From Paenibacillus sp. FSL M7-0420 (lineage in GTDB: Bacteria > Bacillota > Bacilli > Paenibacillales > Paenibacillaceae): 64,000 nt of DNA. The position numbers were made by a program, and so were the translations under genes. The stretch is taken from positions 4,464,001 to 4,528,000 of the forward strand of contig NZ_JBBOCJ010000001.1 in NCBI RefSeq assembly GCF_038002345.1, in the 5' to 3' direction. Positions within the stretch are counted from its first letter, which is position 1. The number at the start of each line of letters is the position of its first letter. Below, piece after piece: positions 1 through 8,183 of the stretch. The notes under the pieces were generated by a model. The model saw only the letters and a program-made list of their open reading frames with translations, was not told where the DNA came from and ran no database searches.

Positions 1-48
1 AGCGTCCCACAAGTGTGGAATGGAATCCTGCGCTTCCCTGCAATTCAT
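1..48 (-). CDS. Anti-sigma factor, N-terminal fragment (cut by window edge)
   Basis: An open frame starts with ATG at position 48, six bases beyond the stop of the ECF sigma gene, and runs off the window after 16 codons (MNCREAQDSIPHLWDA). This N-terminus, Met-Asn-Cys followed by a short helix, is the usual opening of zinc-finger (zf-HC2) anti-sigma factors. Family knowledge: such proteins hold their cognate ECF sigma factor at the membrane until a signal releases it. The position directly downstream of the sigma gene supports a sigma/anti-sigma pair. The rest of the protein, including the zinc ligands and any membrane segment, lies outside the window, so the call rests on a short stretch and on context. 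Confidence 0.6.
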   Translation of the reverse strand, partial: MNCREAQDSIPHLWDA

Positions 49-53
49 AGGCC

Positions 54-641
54 TTACACCCTCTCAGCCTGCTCTTCAACGTCAGGCTCATAGAAATAGG
101 ATTCGAGCTGGAGCTTCACACTGCTCCTTGCCCGGAACAGCAGTGACTTCACTGAACTGACGCTCTGATCCAGAATCACGGCAATTTCCTGGTAATCCAT
201 CTGATCATATTCACGCAGAATCAGCGCGGAGCGCTGCTTCTCCGGGAGATTGTTAATCGCTTCGCGGACGAGCTCCATCCGTTCCTTGCGCAGTGCTGCC
301 TGTTCCGGGGCAACATCAAGCGGTGCCACAGGTGTATAGCCGCTCTCTTCAAGCGACACATTCCCGGCACGGTTCTTGCGAAGCTCACTGAGCACTGTAT
401 TGCGGGCAATGGTGTACAGCCATGTGGAGAAAGAAGCATCCACTTCCCGGAAGGAATGAAGACTCCGGAAGGCTTTGTAGAAGGTCTCTGAACAGAGGTC
501 TTCGGCAATCAGCTCCATATGGGAGTTCTTCAGCATGTGGTACACAAAAGCCAATATCTTGCGTTGATATCGTCGCATGAGTTCCGAATATAATTCTGTA
601 TCGCCTTGCTTGATTAGCTGGATCAACTGGGAATCCGTCAT
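54..641 (-). CDS. ECF-family RNA polymerase sigma factor
   Basis: A protein of 195 residues with the two-domain build of group 4 (ECF) sigma factors. Region 2 lies in about residues 1-95 and includes the core-binding and -10 contact segment around LYTIARNTV. An Ala/Pro-rich linker follows. Region 4 (about 125-185) has the helix-turn-helix YQEIAVILDQSVSSVKSLLF for the -35 element. It directs RNA polymerase to a stress or envelope regulon. The next gene downstream begins like an anti-sigma factor, as in sigW-rsiW pairs, but the sequence does not show which regulon it controls. The ATG start at 641 is preceded by GGAGGG. A possible autoregulatory ECF promoter (AAC, 15 bp, CGGTATA) lies upstream but is weak. 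Confidence 0.9.
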   Translation of the reverse strand: MTDSQLIQLIKQGDTELYSELMRRYQRKILAFVYHMLKNSHMELIAEDLCSETFYKAFRSLHSFREVDASFSTWLYTIARNTVLSELRKNRAGNVSLEESGYTPVAPLDVAPEQAALRKERMELVREAINNLPEKQRSALILREYDQMDYQEIAVILDQSVSSVKSLLFRARSSVKLQLESYFYEPDVEEQAERV

Positions 642-1056
642 GGTGAGTCGGCCCTCCTCGCCCTTGCACGTGTAATCCCGTCCGGTCCGTATCTACTTAT
701 ACCGGGCAGGTAACAAAAAGTTGCGGCATACCTTCATTTTTTGCAGCACAAAAATCCAATCTTCCTATGTATATTCAACTTACCGTTATTTAAGGCTTCC
801 AACCTTCAATTCCTTTTGTAGACAGAAGAATGGCAGCATTCTCCTTACAGGACAACACAGCCCGTCTCCACTTGTTCAGCAAGCGGTTACCTATACTTGG
901 AAGGAATCTATAAACATACTTAACCCAGTATAGCATAGTTTCTAACGGGAGGAAATTAATAGACTTTGAGAGATGCGCAGACAGTCCGATGAAAGCGGTC
1001 TTTTTTTCTTTAAATAAAGTGTTGACAATATGTAAACGGATACATATAATAAAAGT
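642..1056. other. Gene-free stretch upstream of the sigma factor
   Basis: About 400 bp without a credible gene. It should contain the minus-strand promoter of the sigma gene. One candidate is the AACTTTTTGTTACCTGCC-CGGTATA region near 690-720, which resembles an ECF promoter only loosely. Short open frames here lack ribosome binding sites and are read as chance. The right end holds the plus-strand promoter listed separately. Confidence 0.4.
1022..1050 (+). promoter_or_regulatory. Consensus sigma-A promoter of a candidate small RNA
   Basis: TTGACA at 1022-1027 and TATAAT at 1045-1050 are separated by exactly 17 bp, which is a perfect match to the housekeeping consensus. It points to the plus strand, away from the sigma gene and toward the end of tyrA. 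Transcription would begin near 1057. Confidence 0.8.
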
Positions 1057-1149
1057 ACAGTATGGTTTCTCTCCACTCCTATCCAAACACTACACGGTTC
1101 CAAGAAATTGTGAACTGTAACCGCTTATTATGTAAGCGGTCTTTTTTTT
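1057..1149 (+). ncRNA. Candidate small regulatory RNA, about 93 nt
   Basis: The predicted transcript starts just after a consensus promoter and ends at a strong intrinsic terminator (ACCGCTTA, 5-nt loop, TAAGCGGT, then eight T residues, 1120-1148). An internal stem pairs ACGGTTC (1093-1099) with GAACTGT (1111-1117). The 5' part is a C/U-rich single strand around TTTCTCTCCACTCCTATCC that is complementary to GGAG-type ribosome binding sites. No frame in it has a Shine-Dalgarno sequence, and the only downstream gene is on the opposite strand, so it is not a leader. An independent trans-acting sRNA is the simplest reading. It is inferred from sequence only. Confidence 0.55.
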
Positions 1150-1239
1150 GTCCATTTTTACGAACATTTGGGTATTTACTCGCCGCTTGTATACTGCCGG
1201 AGCCGGGGCATCATCTGATAGCAGTTGGATTTGCTCTAT

Positions 1240-1275
1240 TAAATAAATAAGAACCGAGGCATCCGGCCCCGGCTC
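1240..1275 (-). terminator. Intrinsic terminator of the trp-his-tyr operon
   Basis: On the minus strand, GAGCCGGGGC (1275-1266) pairs with GCCTCGGTTC (1260-1251), with G-U pairs, around a 5-nt loop. An A/T-rich tail follows. It lies six bases past the tyrA stop. Confidence 0.7.
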
Positions 1276-1280
1276 TACTT

Positions 1281-2375
1281 TTACATATATACGGTATAAT
1301 CATTCTCCTGCAGCAGAATTCTGGCCCGCTCCATATCGTTCTCCTGGCGGAAGGACAAGCGCATGATCCCTGGAACATCCTCGCGGCTCTCAATAATCTG
1401 CACGTTGCTAAGGTTGATGCCCTGGTCGCCCAGCTCCGTAGCAATCCGGCCGATAATGCCGGGGTGATCGGGAACATCAATATGCAGATCGAACAGAGGA
1501 GTGATCATTCCCTTCCGCCGCTCAGGAAGCTGGCTGCGGAACTGATTCGCCTCCTGGAAGGCCGACTCGATTCCTGCGCCATCCCCGCTCTCCAGCAGAT
1601 GGATGAATGAGGACACCTCGTCGTTCCAGTCCTTCAGCAGCCGCAGCATCACAGAGCGGTTATTCAGCAGAATATCGCGCCAGATGATCGGATCGCTCGA
1701 GGCAATGCGGGTAATATCACGGAAGCCCCCGGCAGCCAGCGTGCTATACAAGGAGTCCGAATGATCGTAGGCATGAATCTGATTCACCAGGGCTACCGCA
1801 ATAATATGCGGCAGATGGCTGATCGCTCCAACAATCTCATCGTGACGCTCCGGATCAAGCCGGACAATCTGCGCTCTCGTATGCAGCAAGAGCGACTCCA
1901 GTGCCTGATATGCCGCTTCAGGTACACCCGGCGGGGGCGTAAGCACGTAGTACGCATTCTCGAACAGTAAGGAGGAGGCAGCTTCTACTCCCGAGCGCTC
2001 CGATCCGGCCATGGGATGGCCTCCGATGAAATGTACACCGGGAATATCCAGTGTAAGGGCACACTCCGCGATGCTGGCCTTGGTGCTGCCGACATCCGTA
2101 ATGATGCAGCCCGGCTTCAGCGGCAGCTTGCTTAACCGCTGAAGATAGTCCTCAAGCATGCCTACCGGCACACACAGAAAAATATAATCCGCATCCAGTG
2201 CAGCTTCCTCAAGTGATAATGTAGCCTGATCAACCACACCTCTGCTCACATATTTGGCAGCAGATTCAGGGCGGTGGGCATGGCCTACAACGGTCAGACC
2301 CTCCTTGCCTTTGAAGCATAGGGCCAGTGAGCCGCCGATCAGGCCGACACCGAAAATTGCTATTTTTGTCGTCAT
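1281..2375 (-). CDS. tyrA: Prephenate dehydrogenase with C-terminal ACT domain
   Basis: Converts prephenate to 4-hydroxyphenylpyruvate with NAD+, the committed step to tyrosine. The N-terminal Rossmann motif GVGLIGGS is at about residues 9-16, the active-site region HPMAGSERSG follows near 125, and an ACT regulatory domain begins near residue 290 (DHPGIIGRIATELGDQGINL), which probably mediates tyrosine feedback. I chose the ATG at 2375 (364 residues) over an upstream TTG at 2411 because the Rossmann fold starts at once. The upstream GGCAGG is a modest ribosome site. It is the last gene of the operon, after hisC, as in Bacillus subtilis. Confidence 0.93.
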   Translation of the reverse strand: MTTKIAIFGVGLIGGSLALCFKGKEGLTVVGHAHRPESAAKYVSRGVVDQATLSLEEAALDADYIFLCVPVGMLEDYLQRLSKLPLKPGCIITDVGSTKASIAECALTLDIPGVHFIGGHPMAGSERSGVEAASSLLFENAYYVLTPPPGVPEAAYQALESLLLHTRAQIVRLDPERHDEIVGAISHLPHIIAVALVNQIHAYDHSDSLYSTLAAGGFRDITRIASSDPIIWRDILLNNRSVMLRLLKDWNDEVSSFIHLLESGDGAGIESAFQEANQFRSQLPERRKGMITPLFDLHIDVPDHPGIIGRIATELGDQGINLSNVQIIESREDVPGIMRLSFRQENDMERARILLQENDYTVYM

Positions 2376-2433
2376 GTTCTTAGTACTACCTGCCTTCTGT
2401 GGTATCGTCAATCCAGCTTCTGAGCCCTCACGG

Positions 2434-3531
2434 TTATGCGCGAACTTCCTGCTCCTTCAGCGCCTGCTCCAGGGCAGCTACGAAGGCTGTGTTCTGCTCG
2501 GCGGAGCCGATGGTCACCCGCAGGTAGGTCGGATACCGGTGGAAGCCTGTTCTGACGATGATTCCTTGACGCAGCAGCGTATCGAAGACTTCAGCAGCCG
2601 GCTTGCGTACATCCACCATAATGAAATTCCCGTGAGCCGGGAACGACGTAAGCCCGAGACGCGCGAATTCCGCCTCAAGCTGCACAATCCCTGCACTGTT
2701 AAGCGCACGGCACTGCTGCACATATTCCTGATCGGAGAGTGCCGCCACCGCCGCCACCTGAGCCAGGCGGGTCGTATTGAACGGCTCGCGCACCTGATTA
2801 ATCAGGGAGATTACCTGGCTGCTGGCCACCCCATAGCCGATACGGAGCGCCGCAAGACCATAGATCTTGGAGAAGGTACGAAGGACTACCAGATTAGGAT
2901 ATTTGTCGATCAGCTTAATGCCGTCGGTGTAGCTGAGATCCGTTACATATTCGTAATAGGCTTCATCCAGGACTACCATCACGCCGGCAGGTACTGCATC
3001 CAGGAACGAAATCAGCGCGTCCTCGGGCACAATGGTACCGGTTGGATTGTTGGGATTACAGATCCAGACGATCTTGGTCCGGCCGGTAATCTTCGCCAGC
3101 ATCGCATCCAGATCATGCGTTCCGTCCTTAAGCGGGACTTCTATAGTCACAGCCCCTTCGATATCCGCATTGCTCTTATATACGGAGAAGGTCTGATCGG
3201 CCATAATTGTCTCGTCACCGGGCAGGAAGAAGGCACGGGCAATCAGCGCAATAATCTCGTCAGATCCGCATCCGAAAATAATACGCTCACCCGCCACGCC
3301 CAGATGCTTAGCCAGCGTCGCCGTCAGCTCAGCGGCAGAGCCGTCCGGGTATAAAAAGAGATTATCCAGCTCCGCTACAATAGCGGCCTTCGCACTTGGT
3401 GCAGCCCCGTAAGGGTTCTCGTTGGATGCCAGCTTAATGACTTCGCTTAAGCCCAGCTCCTTCTTGACTTCTTCAATCGGCTTCCCCGGCTTGTAGACAG
3501 GAAGGTCAACGATATTCGGTTTTGGATTCAT
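2434..3531 (-). CDS. hisC: Histidinol-phosphate aminotransferase
   Basis: A class II/fold-type I PLP aminotransferase of 365 residues. The cofactor lysine is in RTFSKIYGLAALRIGYG, and the substrate/PLP signature NPNNPTGT is present. It transaminates imidazole-acetol phosphate in histidine synthesis. In Bacilli the same enzyme also works on phenylpyruvate and 4-hydroxyphenylpyruvate, which explains its position between trpA and tyrA. The ATG at 3531 has GAGGATCACCC upstream. Confidence 0.93.
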   Translation of the reverse strand: MNPKPNIVDLPVYKPGKPIEEVKKELGLSEVIKLASNENPYGAAPSAKAAIVAELDNLFLYPDGSAAELTATLAKHLGVAGERIIFGCGSDEIIALIARAFFLPGDETIMADQTFSVYKSNADIEGAVTIEVPLKDGTHDLDAMLAKITGRTKIVWICNPNNPTGTIVPEDALISFLDAVPAGVMVVLDEAYYEYVTDLSYTDGIKLIDKYPNLVVLRTFSKIYGLAALRIGYGVASSQVISLINQVREPFNTTRLAQVAAVAALSDQEYVQQCRALNSAGIVQLEAEFARLGLTSFPAHGNFIMVDVRKPAAEVFDTLLRQGIIVRTGFHRYPTYLRVTIGSAEQNTAFVAALEQALKEQEVRA

Positions 3532-3554
3532 GGGTGATCCTCGCTCTCCAAATA

Positions 3555-4379
3555 TTAATTAGGTCTTAATTGTGCCACAAATTCACGAATTTGCAACAGT
3601 CCGGCGCTTCTCGTCTGCGGCTGGGACAGCAGGGGAATAACCTCCTCCACCTTGCGGACAATGGCGCTACCGACTACTACACCATCACAGATCTTGGCAA
3701 AACGGGATACCTGTTCTCCAGTGGAGATCCCGAATCCCACAGCGACAGGCAGGTCCGTAGACCGGCGCACGGACGCAATGAACTCATCTACTCCGCTGTG
3801 GAAGCTTGAGCGTTCCCCGGTTACACCGAGCGAGGATACGCAATAGACAAAGCCGCTGGCGCCGGATACGATCCGGGCAATCCGTTCGCTGGAGGTCGGG
3901 GCCACGAGCGGAATGAGATTCACTCCGGCGGCACGGCTGCGTGCACGCATGTCTTCTGATTCCTCAACCGGCAGGTCAGGAATAATCAGCCCGCTGATCT
4001 CATGGGTATTCAGCTCCGCAAAAAACGTATCCAGCCCCATCTGCAGCACCGGATTATAATACGTGAACAGGATGAACGGCAGCCCGCTGCCTGCCTGCCG
4101 GGCCTTCAGCGCCGTCTCCATGCAGGTGCGCAGATGAACCTTGCTGCGCAGGGCTCTTGCAGACGCCCGCTGGATGACCGGACCGTCGGCCAGCGGATCG
4201 GAGTAAGGAACACCAAGCTCCAGGATATCTGCTCCGGCTGCCTCCAGCTCGGCAATAATATCTAGCGTAGTCTCGAGATCAGGATCACCTACGGTAAGGA
4301 ACGGAATAAGGGCAGTACGGCCTTCCGCCTTCAGCCGGTTAAACGTCAGGTCCATCCGGTTTGTCGTTTCAGTTGTCAT
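3555..4379 (-). CDS. trpA: Tryptophan synthase alpha chain
   Basis: A TIM-barrel protein of 274 residues that cleaves indole-3-glycerol phosphate to indole and glyceraldehyde-3-phosphate within the alpha2-beta2 complex. The catalytic Glu is in [16 protein letters not shown] and the catalytic Asp in [10 protein letters not shown]. The phosphate-binding GFGIS segment is near residue 210. The ATG overlaps the trpB stop (ATGA), which indicates translational coupling of the two subunits. Confidence 0.96.
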   Translation of the reverse strand: MTTETTNRMDLTFNRLKAEGRTALIPFLTVGDPDLETTLDIIAELEAAGADILELGVPYSDPLADGPVIQRASARALRSKVHLRTCMETALKARQAGSGLPFILFTYYNPVLQMGLDTFFAELNTHEISGLIIPDLPVEESEDMRARSRAAGVNLIPLVAPTSSERIARIVSGASGFVYCVSSLGVTGERSSFHSGVDEFIASVRRSTDLPVAVGFGISTGEQVSRFAKICDGVVVGSAIVRKVEEVIPLLSQPQTRSAGLLQIREFVAQLRPN

Positions 4380-5575
4380 TGCTGCTCCGCCCCTTCCGTA
4401 TAAGCCATAATGGATTCCACATCTTTGTCGCCGCGGCCCGACAGGCAGATCACCACAATATCATCCTTAGTCAGCGTCTTGCCGAGCTTCACCACATGGG
4501 CAATGGCATGAGCCGATTCCAGAGCGGGAATAATCCCTTCCGTCACGCAGAGCAGCTTCAGCGCATCCAGCGCTTCCGCATCGGTCACCGGCACATACTG
4601 GGCACGGTGAATGTCCTTGAGATAGGAATGCTCTGGCCCAACGCCCGGATAATCAAGTCCGGCCGAGATGGAATGGGCCTCGATGACCTGTCCATGCTCA
4701 TCCTGCAGCAGATAGCTCAGCGAGCCCTGGAACACGCCATGACTTCCCTTGCTCATGGTTGCGGCATGGAATGGAGTGTCTACGCCTTTACCGGCAGCTT
4801 CAACACCAATCATCGCCACCTGCTCATCCTCCATGAACGGGTAGAACATGCCGATAGCATTGCTGCCTCCGCCTACGGCGGCAACCAGCAAATCCGGCAG
4901 ACGCCCTTCCGCCTCCAGAATCTGGCGGCGGGTCTCATCCCCGATAATCCGCTGGAAGTTGCGGACCATCATCGGATACGGATGGGGACCAACCGCAGAG
5001 CCAAGCACATAGAACGTATCTTCCACATTGCTCACCCAGTAGCGGAGCGCCTCATTCCCGGCATCCTTCAGCGTTCTGGAGCCGGAGGTCACCGGAATAA
5101 CCTCTGCCCCGAGCAGCTTCATGCGGAAGACATTCAGCGCCTGACGGCGGGTATCCTCTTCACCCATGAACACCTTGCATTCCATACCGAGCAAGGCGGC
5201 TACCGTAGCTGTCGCTACTCCGTGCTGGCCTGCGCCGGTTTCGGCAATCACCTTGGTTTTACCCATCATTTTGGCCAGGATGCCTTGTCCGATAGCGTTG
5301 TTGATCTTGTGGGCGCCGGTATGATTGAGGTCCTCCCGCTTCAGATAGATCTTGGCTTCGCCAAGCTCCTTACTTAGCCGCTCTGCATAATACAGCGGGG
5401 TCTCGCGGCCCGAATACTGCTTAAGCAGATAATCGATTTCCTTCTGAAAGGCCGGGTCTGCCGAGAATTTATTGTAAGCCTCTTCCAGCTCAATCAGTGC
5501 AGTCATCAAGGTCTCAGGAACGAAGCGGCCTCCAAAAGAACCAAAACGTCCATTTTTGTCCGGTACTTGTATCAT
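4376..5575 (-). CDS. trpB: Tryptophan synthase beta chain
   Basis: The PLP-dependent subunit of 399 residues that condenses indole with serine. The cofactor lysine is in [14 protein letters not shown], and the phosphate-binding GGGSNAIG loop and the catalytic Glu region [11 protein letters not shown] are intact. It overlaps trpF upstream and trpA downstream by four bases each (ATGA junctions). Nothing is unusual about its length or motifs. Confidence 0.97.
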   Translation of the reverse strand: MIQVPDKNGRFGSFGGRFVPETLMTALIELEEAYNKFSADPAFQKEIDYLLKQYSGRETPLYYAERLSKELGEAKIYLKREDLNHTGAHKINNAIGQGILAKMMGKTKVIAETGAGQHGVATATVAALLGMECKVFMGEEDTRRQALNVFRMKLLGAEVIPVTSGSRTLKDAGNEALRYWVSNVEDTFYVLGSAVGPHPYPMMVRNFQRIIGDETRRQILEAEGRLPDLLVAAVGGGSNAIGMFYPFMEDEQVAMIGVEAAGKGVDTPFHAATMSKGSHGVFQGSLSYLLQDEHGQVIEAHSISAGLDYPGVGPEHSYLKDIHRAQYVPVTDAEALDALKLLCVTEGIIPALESAHAIAHVVKLGKTLTKDDIVVICLSGRGDKDVESIMAYTEGAEQQ

Positions 5576-6252
5576 GATTGCTTCACCCTTTCTACGAAAG
5601 CTGTCATTTTGGCAATGTCCTTACTGCCGTTACTCTCAACTCCGCTGGAGACATCCACGCCATAAGGGGCATAGCCGTCCAGCAGCTCGTTCACATTGTC
5701 CGGATGCAAGCCTCCGGCTATAAATAAAGGCAGCGCATGCTTCGCCGCCGCTTGCTGGTATAAGGGAATCTGCTCCCAATCAAATGTATGGCCGGTACCG
5801 CCGCGCTCCTGCGGATCATAGGTATCCAGCAGCAGCGCATCAATGGTGCCCGCATAGCTATCCAGCAGAGCTTGAACCTCATCCCCTGCATCAGGATTAC
5901 GTCCGGCAACCGAAAGGGCCTTCCAGACCTTAACCTGGGGAAAAGCCTCCTTGACCTCCGCGCAGAACTGCGGGCTCTCTTGTCCATGAAGCTGCACAAC
6001 ATCCAGCGGTACAGCTCTCAGCAGCTCTGCCAGCTCGGACAGGCCGGGGTTAACGAATACGCCCACCGGGCGGGGCGCAGGCTCAGACTTCCAGTTGCCC
6101 AGCTCTGCAATCAGCTCCGCAGCCACATCAATAGTAACCCTGCGGCGGCTGGGCGCAAACACCAGGCCCACGTAATCGAGCGGCAAACTATTCATAGATT
6201 TTAGCACTTCAACGCCCTGAAGTCCACAGATTTTTACGAGAGTTTCAGTCAC
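5572..6252 (-). CDS. trpF: Phosphoribosylanthranilate isomerase
   Basis: A TIM-barrel isomerase of 226 residues acting between TrpD and TrpC. Catalytic Cys is in VKICGLQ and catalytic Asp in LLLDTYD; the GGLHPDNV phosphate loop is present. I chose the GTG at 6252 because AAGGA lies about 10 bases upstream. An upstream in-frame GTG at 6261 would sit too close to that site. The start overlaps the trpC stop by eight bases. Confidence 0.94.
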   Translation of the reverse strand: MTETLVKICGLQGVEVLKSMNSLPLDYVGLVFAPSRRRVTIDVAAELIAELGNWKSEPAPRPVGVFVNPGLSELAELLRAVPLDVVQLHGQESPQFCAEVKEAFPQVKVWKALSVAGRNPDAGDEVQALLDSYAGTIDALLLDTYDPQERGGTGHTFDWEQIPLYQQAAAKHALPLFIAGGLHPDNVNELLDGYAPYGVDVSSGVESNGSKDIAKMTAFVERVKQS

Positions 6253-7075
6253 GTTGCACACGGTCCTTCCCGGCAGGAAGCGGACCGAGCAGCTGATGGA
6301 CCGCCTGCTCTACATCCGGCTGGCGCATCAGGTATTCTCCGACCAGCACACCGGTTGCCCGGGTCTTGCGGAGATACGCAATATCCTCCGGACCGGTAAT
6401 CCCGCTCTCGCTGATTACGGGAAGACCGGCGGGCAGCAAGGCTGCCAGCTCCTCCGTAGCGGAGAGTGAGGTTTCGAACGTCTTGAGATTCCGGTTATTG
6501 ATGCCCAGCAGAACCCCGGGATGTTCAGCCTTACCCGTAGACAATACCGTCTCCAGTTCAGTGCGGTCATGGACCTCAATCAGGATATCGAGTCCAAGCG
6601 CGGCAGCGGAGTCGGTGAACCCGGCGAGCTGCTGCGGGGTCAGAATGGCCGCAATCAGCAGAATCGCATCCGCGCCAAGCAGGCGGGCCTCATAGATCTG
6701 CTTCTCATCGATGATGAAGTCCTTGCGCAGCAGCGGAAGCTGCACCGCCTCTCTTACCTGCTGCAGATACACACCGCTGCCCTGAAAATAATCCTTGTCC
6801 GTCAGCACGGACAGGCAATCAGCGCCTCCCGCTTCATAGCCCCGGGCAATCGTCACCGGATCAAAATCGGCCCGGATCAGCCCCTTGGACGGCGAGGCCT
6901 TCTTCACCTCGGCGATCAGCCCCATCTCCCGGTTCCGGCGTTCAGTCAGAGCGCTGCGGAAGCCTCTGGTAGCAGGCAATGCGGCAATGGAGCGCTCCGC
7001 CGCGGCGAGCGAGAATTGCTGGCTTAACGCTTCTACCTCTTTCACTTTCGTGGCAACAATCCGGTCAAGATACAT
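6245..7075 (-). CDS. trpC: Indole-3-glycerol phosphate synthase
   Basis: A protein of 276 residues that closes the indole ring from CdRP. Signature segments are EVKKASPSKGLI (catalytic Lys), LLRKDFIID, LLIAAIL and ISESGI. The ATG at 7075 has AAAGGAG seven bases upstream. A TTG at 7081 is in frame but overlaps that spacing. It overlaps the end of trpD by 11 bases. It is not fused to trpF, as is usual in Firmicutes. Confidence 0.95.
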   Translation of the reverse strand: MYLDRIVATKVKEVEALSQQFSLAAAERSIAALPATRGFRSALTERRNREMGLIAEVKKASPSKGLIRADFDPVTIARGYEAGGADCLSVLTDKDYFQGSGVYLQQVREAVQLPLLRKDFIIDEKQIYEARLLGADAILLIAAILTPQQLAGFTDSAAALGLDILIEVHDRTELETVLSTGKAEHPGVLLGINNRNLKTFETSLSATEELAALLPAGLPVISESGITGPEDIAYLRKTRATGVLVGEYLMRQPDVEQAVHQLLGPLPAGKDRVQRD

Positions 7076-8105
7076 AATCAAGCTCCTTTGTCATCGCTTT
7101 TAACTGTTCCAGCTTGCGCAGGGCCGCCCCTGAATCCACAACCTCTCTGGCACGGTCCACGCCTTCCTTCAGTGTATCGGCAAGACCGGCGACATAGATG
7201 CAAGCCCCGGCATTAGCCAGTACGATATCACGGTACGGATTGATATTCCCCTCCAGCACTGTAGTGATAATCGCCGCATTCTCTGCGGCATCGCCGCCCA
7301 TGACATCCTCCAGCGGATGCTGGCTGAGGCCAAGCTCCTGCGGTGTAATTTCGTAGGTGGTGACTACGCCCTGCTTCAGCTCGGAGACCTGCGTCGGTGC
7401 CGAGATGCTGATCTCATCCAGGCCGTCCAGACTGCTGACAATCATCGCCCGCTTGGAGCCGAGCTCACCCAGAACCTTAGCGACAATCTCTGTCTTATTA
7501 AGGTCATAGATACCCATCAGTTGCCGGTCTGCTCCGGCCGGATTGGTCAGCGGGCCCAGCATATTGAAGACCGTCCGCACACCCAGCTCACGGCGGGGAG
7601 CAGCGGCATGCTTCATGGACGGATGATAGATTTGAGCGAACAGGAAGCAGATGCCGATACTGTCCAGACATTGCCGCGCCTGCTCTGCATTCAGATGAAT
7701 ATTGACGCCGAGCGCCTCCAGCACATCTGCACTGCCCGCTCTGCCGGACGCCGAACGGTTGCCGTGCTTCGCTACTCTCACAGAAGCAGCAGAAGAGATG
7801 ATCGCCGAAGCTGTGGAGATATTGAATTTATGAATACCGGAGCCGCCCGTGCCGCAGGTATCCAGCAGCTGGCTCCGCTCGGTAAGCACCTGTGTGCCGA
7901 AACCGCGCATCGCCTCTGCGAAGCCGGTGATTTCTTCAACGGTCTCGCCTTTGATCCGCAGCGCGGTCAACAGCGATCCGATCTGCGCGGGTGAAGCTGC
8001 ACCTTCCATAATCGTGCCCATAATCTCGCGGGCCTGCGTACGGGTAAGATCCTTTCCCTCGATTAAACCGACAATTCCTGATTGTAGTAACTGGCTTGCG
8101 TCCAT
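7065..8105 (-). CDS. trpD: Anthranilate phosphoribosyltransferase
   Basis: A protein of 346 residues that joins anthranilate to PRPP. The family loop GTGGSGIHKFNIST and the metal site segment with LDGLDEIS are visible. It is a stand-alone TrpD, without a fused TrpG glutaminase. No trpG is in the operon, so the glutamine amidotransferase is probably shared with PabA elsewhere, as in Bacillus. AGGAGG lies nine bases before the ATG. A 78-bp gap separates it from trpE. Confidence 0.95.
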   Translation of the reverse strand: MDASQLLQSGIVGLIEGKDLTRTQAREIMGTIMEGAASPAQIGSLLTALRIKGETVEEITGFAEAMRGFGTQVLTERSQLLDTCGTGGSGIHKFNISTASAIISSAASVRVAKHGNRSASGRAGSADVLEALGVNIHLNAEQARQCLDSIGICFLFAQIYHPSMKHAAAPRRELGVRTVFNMLGPLTNPAGADRQLMGIYDLNKTEIVAKVLGELGSKRAMIVSSLDGLDEISISAPTQVSELKQGVVTTYEITPQELGLSQHPLEDVMGGDAAENAAIITTVLEGNINPYRDIVLANAGACIYVAGLADTLKEGVDRAREVVDSGAALRKLEQLKAMTKELDYVS

Positions 8106-8183
8106 AGTTCATGTCCTCCTAAAATTTTTAAGTTTTATGGAGCATTCTCTGCTCTTCTGATCTCGTCTCTGCTAATTCCCGGT

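Noticed and set aside
1062..1250. A 62-residue plus-strand frame inside the candidate sRNA
   Set aside because: It would start five bases from the transcript end without a ribosome site and runs through the terminator.
2254..3354. A 366-residue plus-strand frame over tyrA and hisC
   Set aside because: It is the antisense shadow of two well-supported genes; long antisense frames are common in this G+C range.
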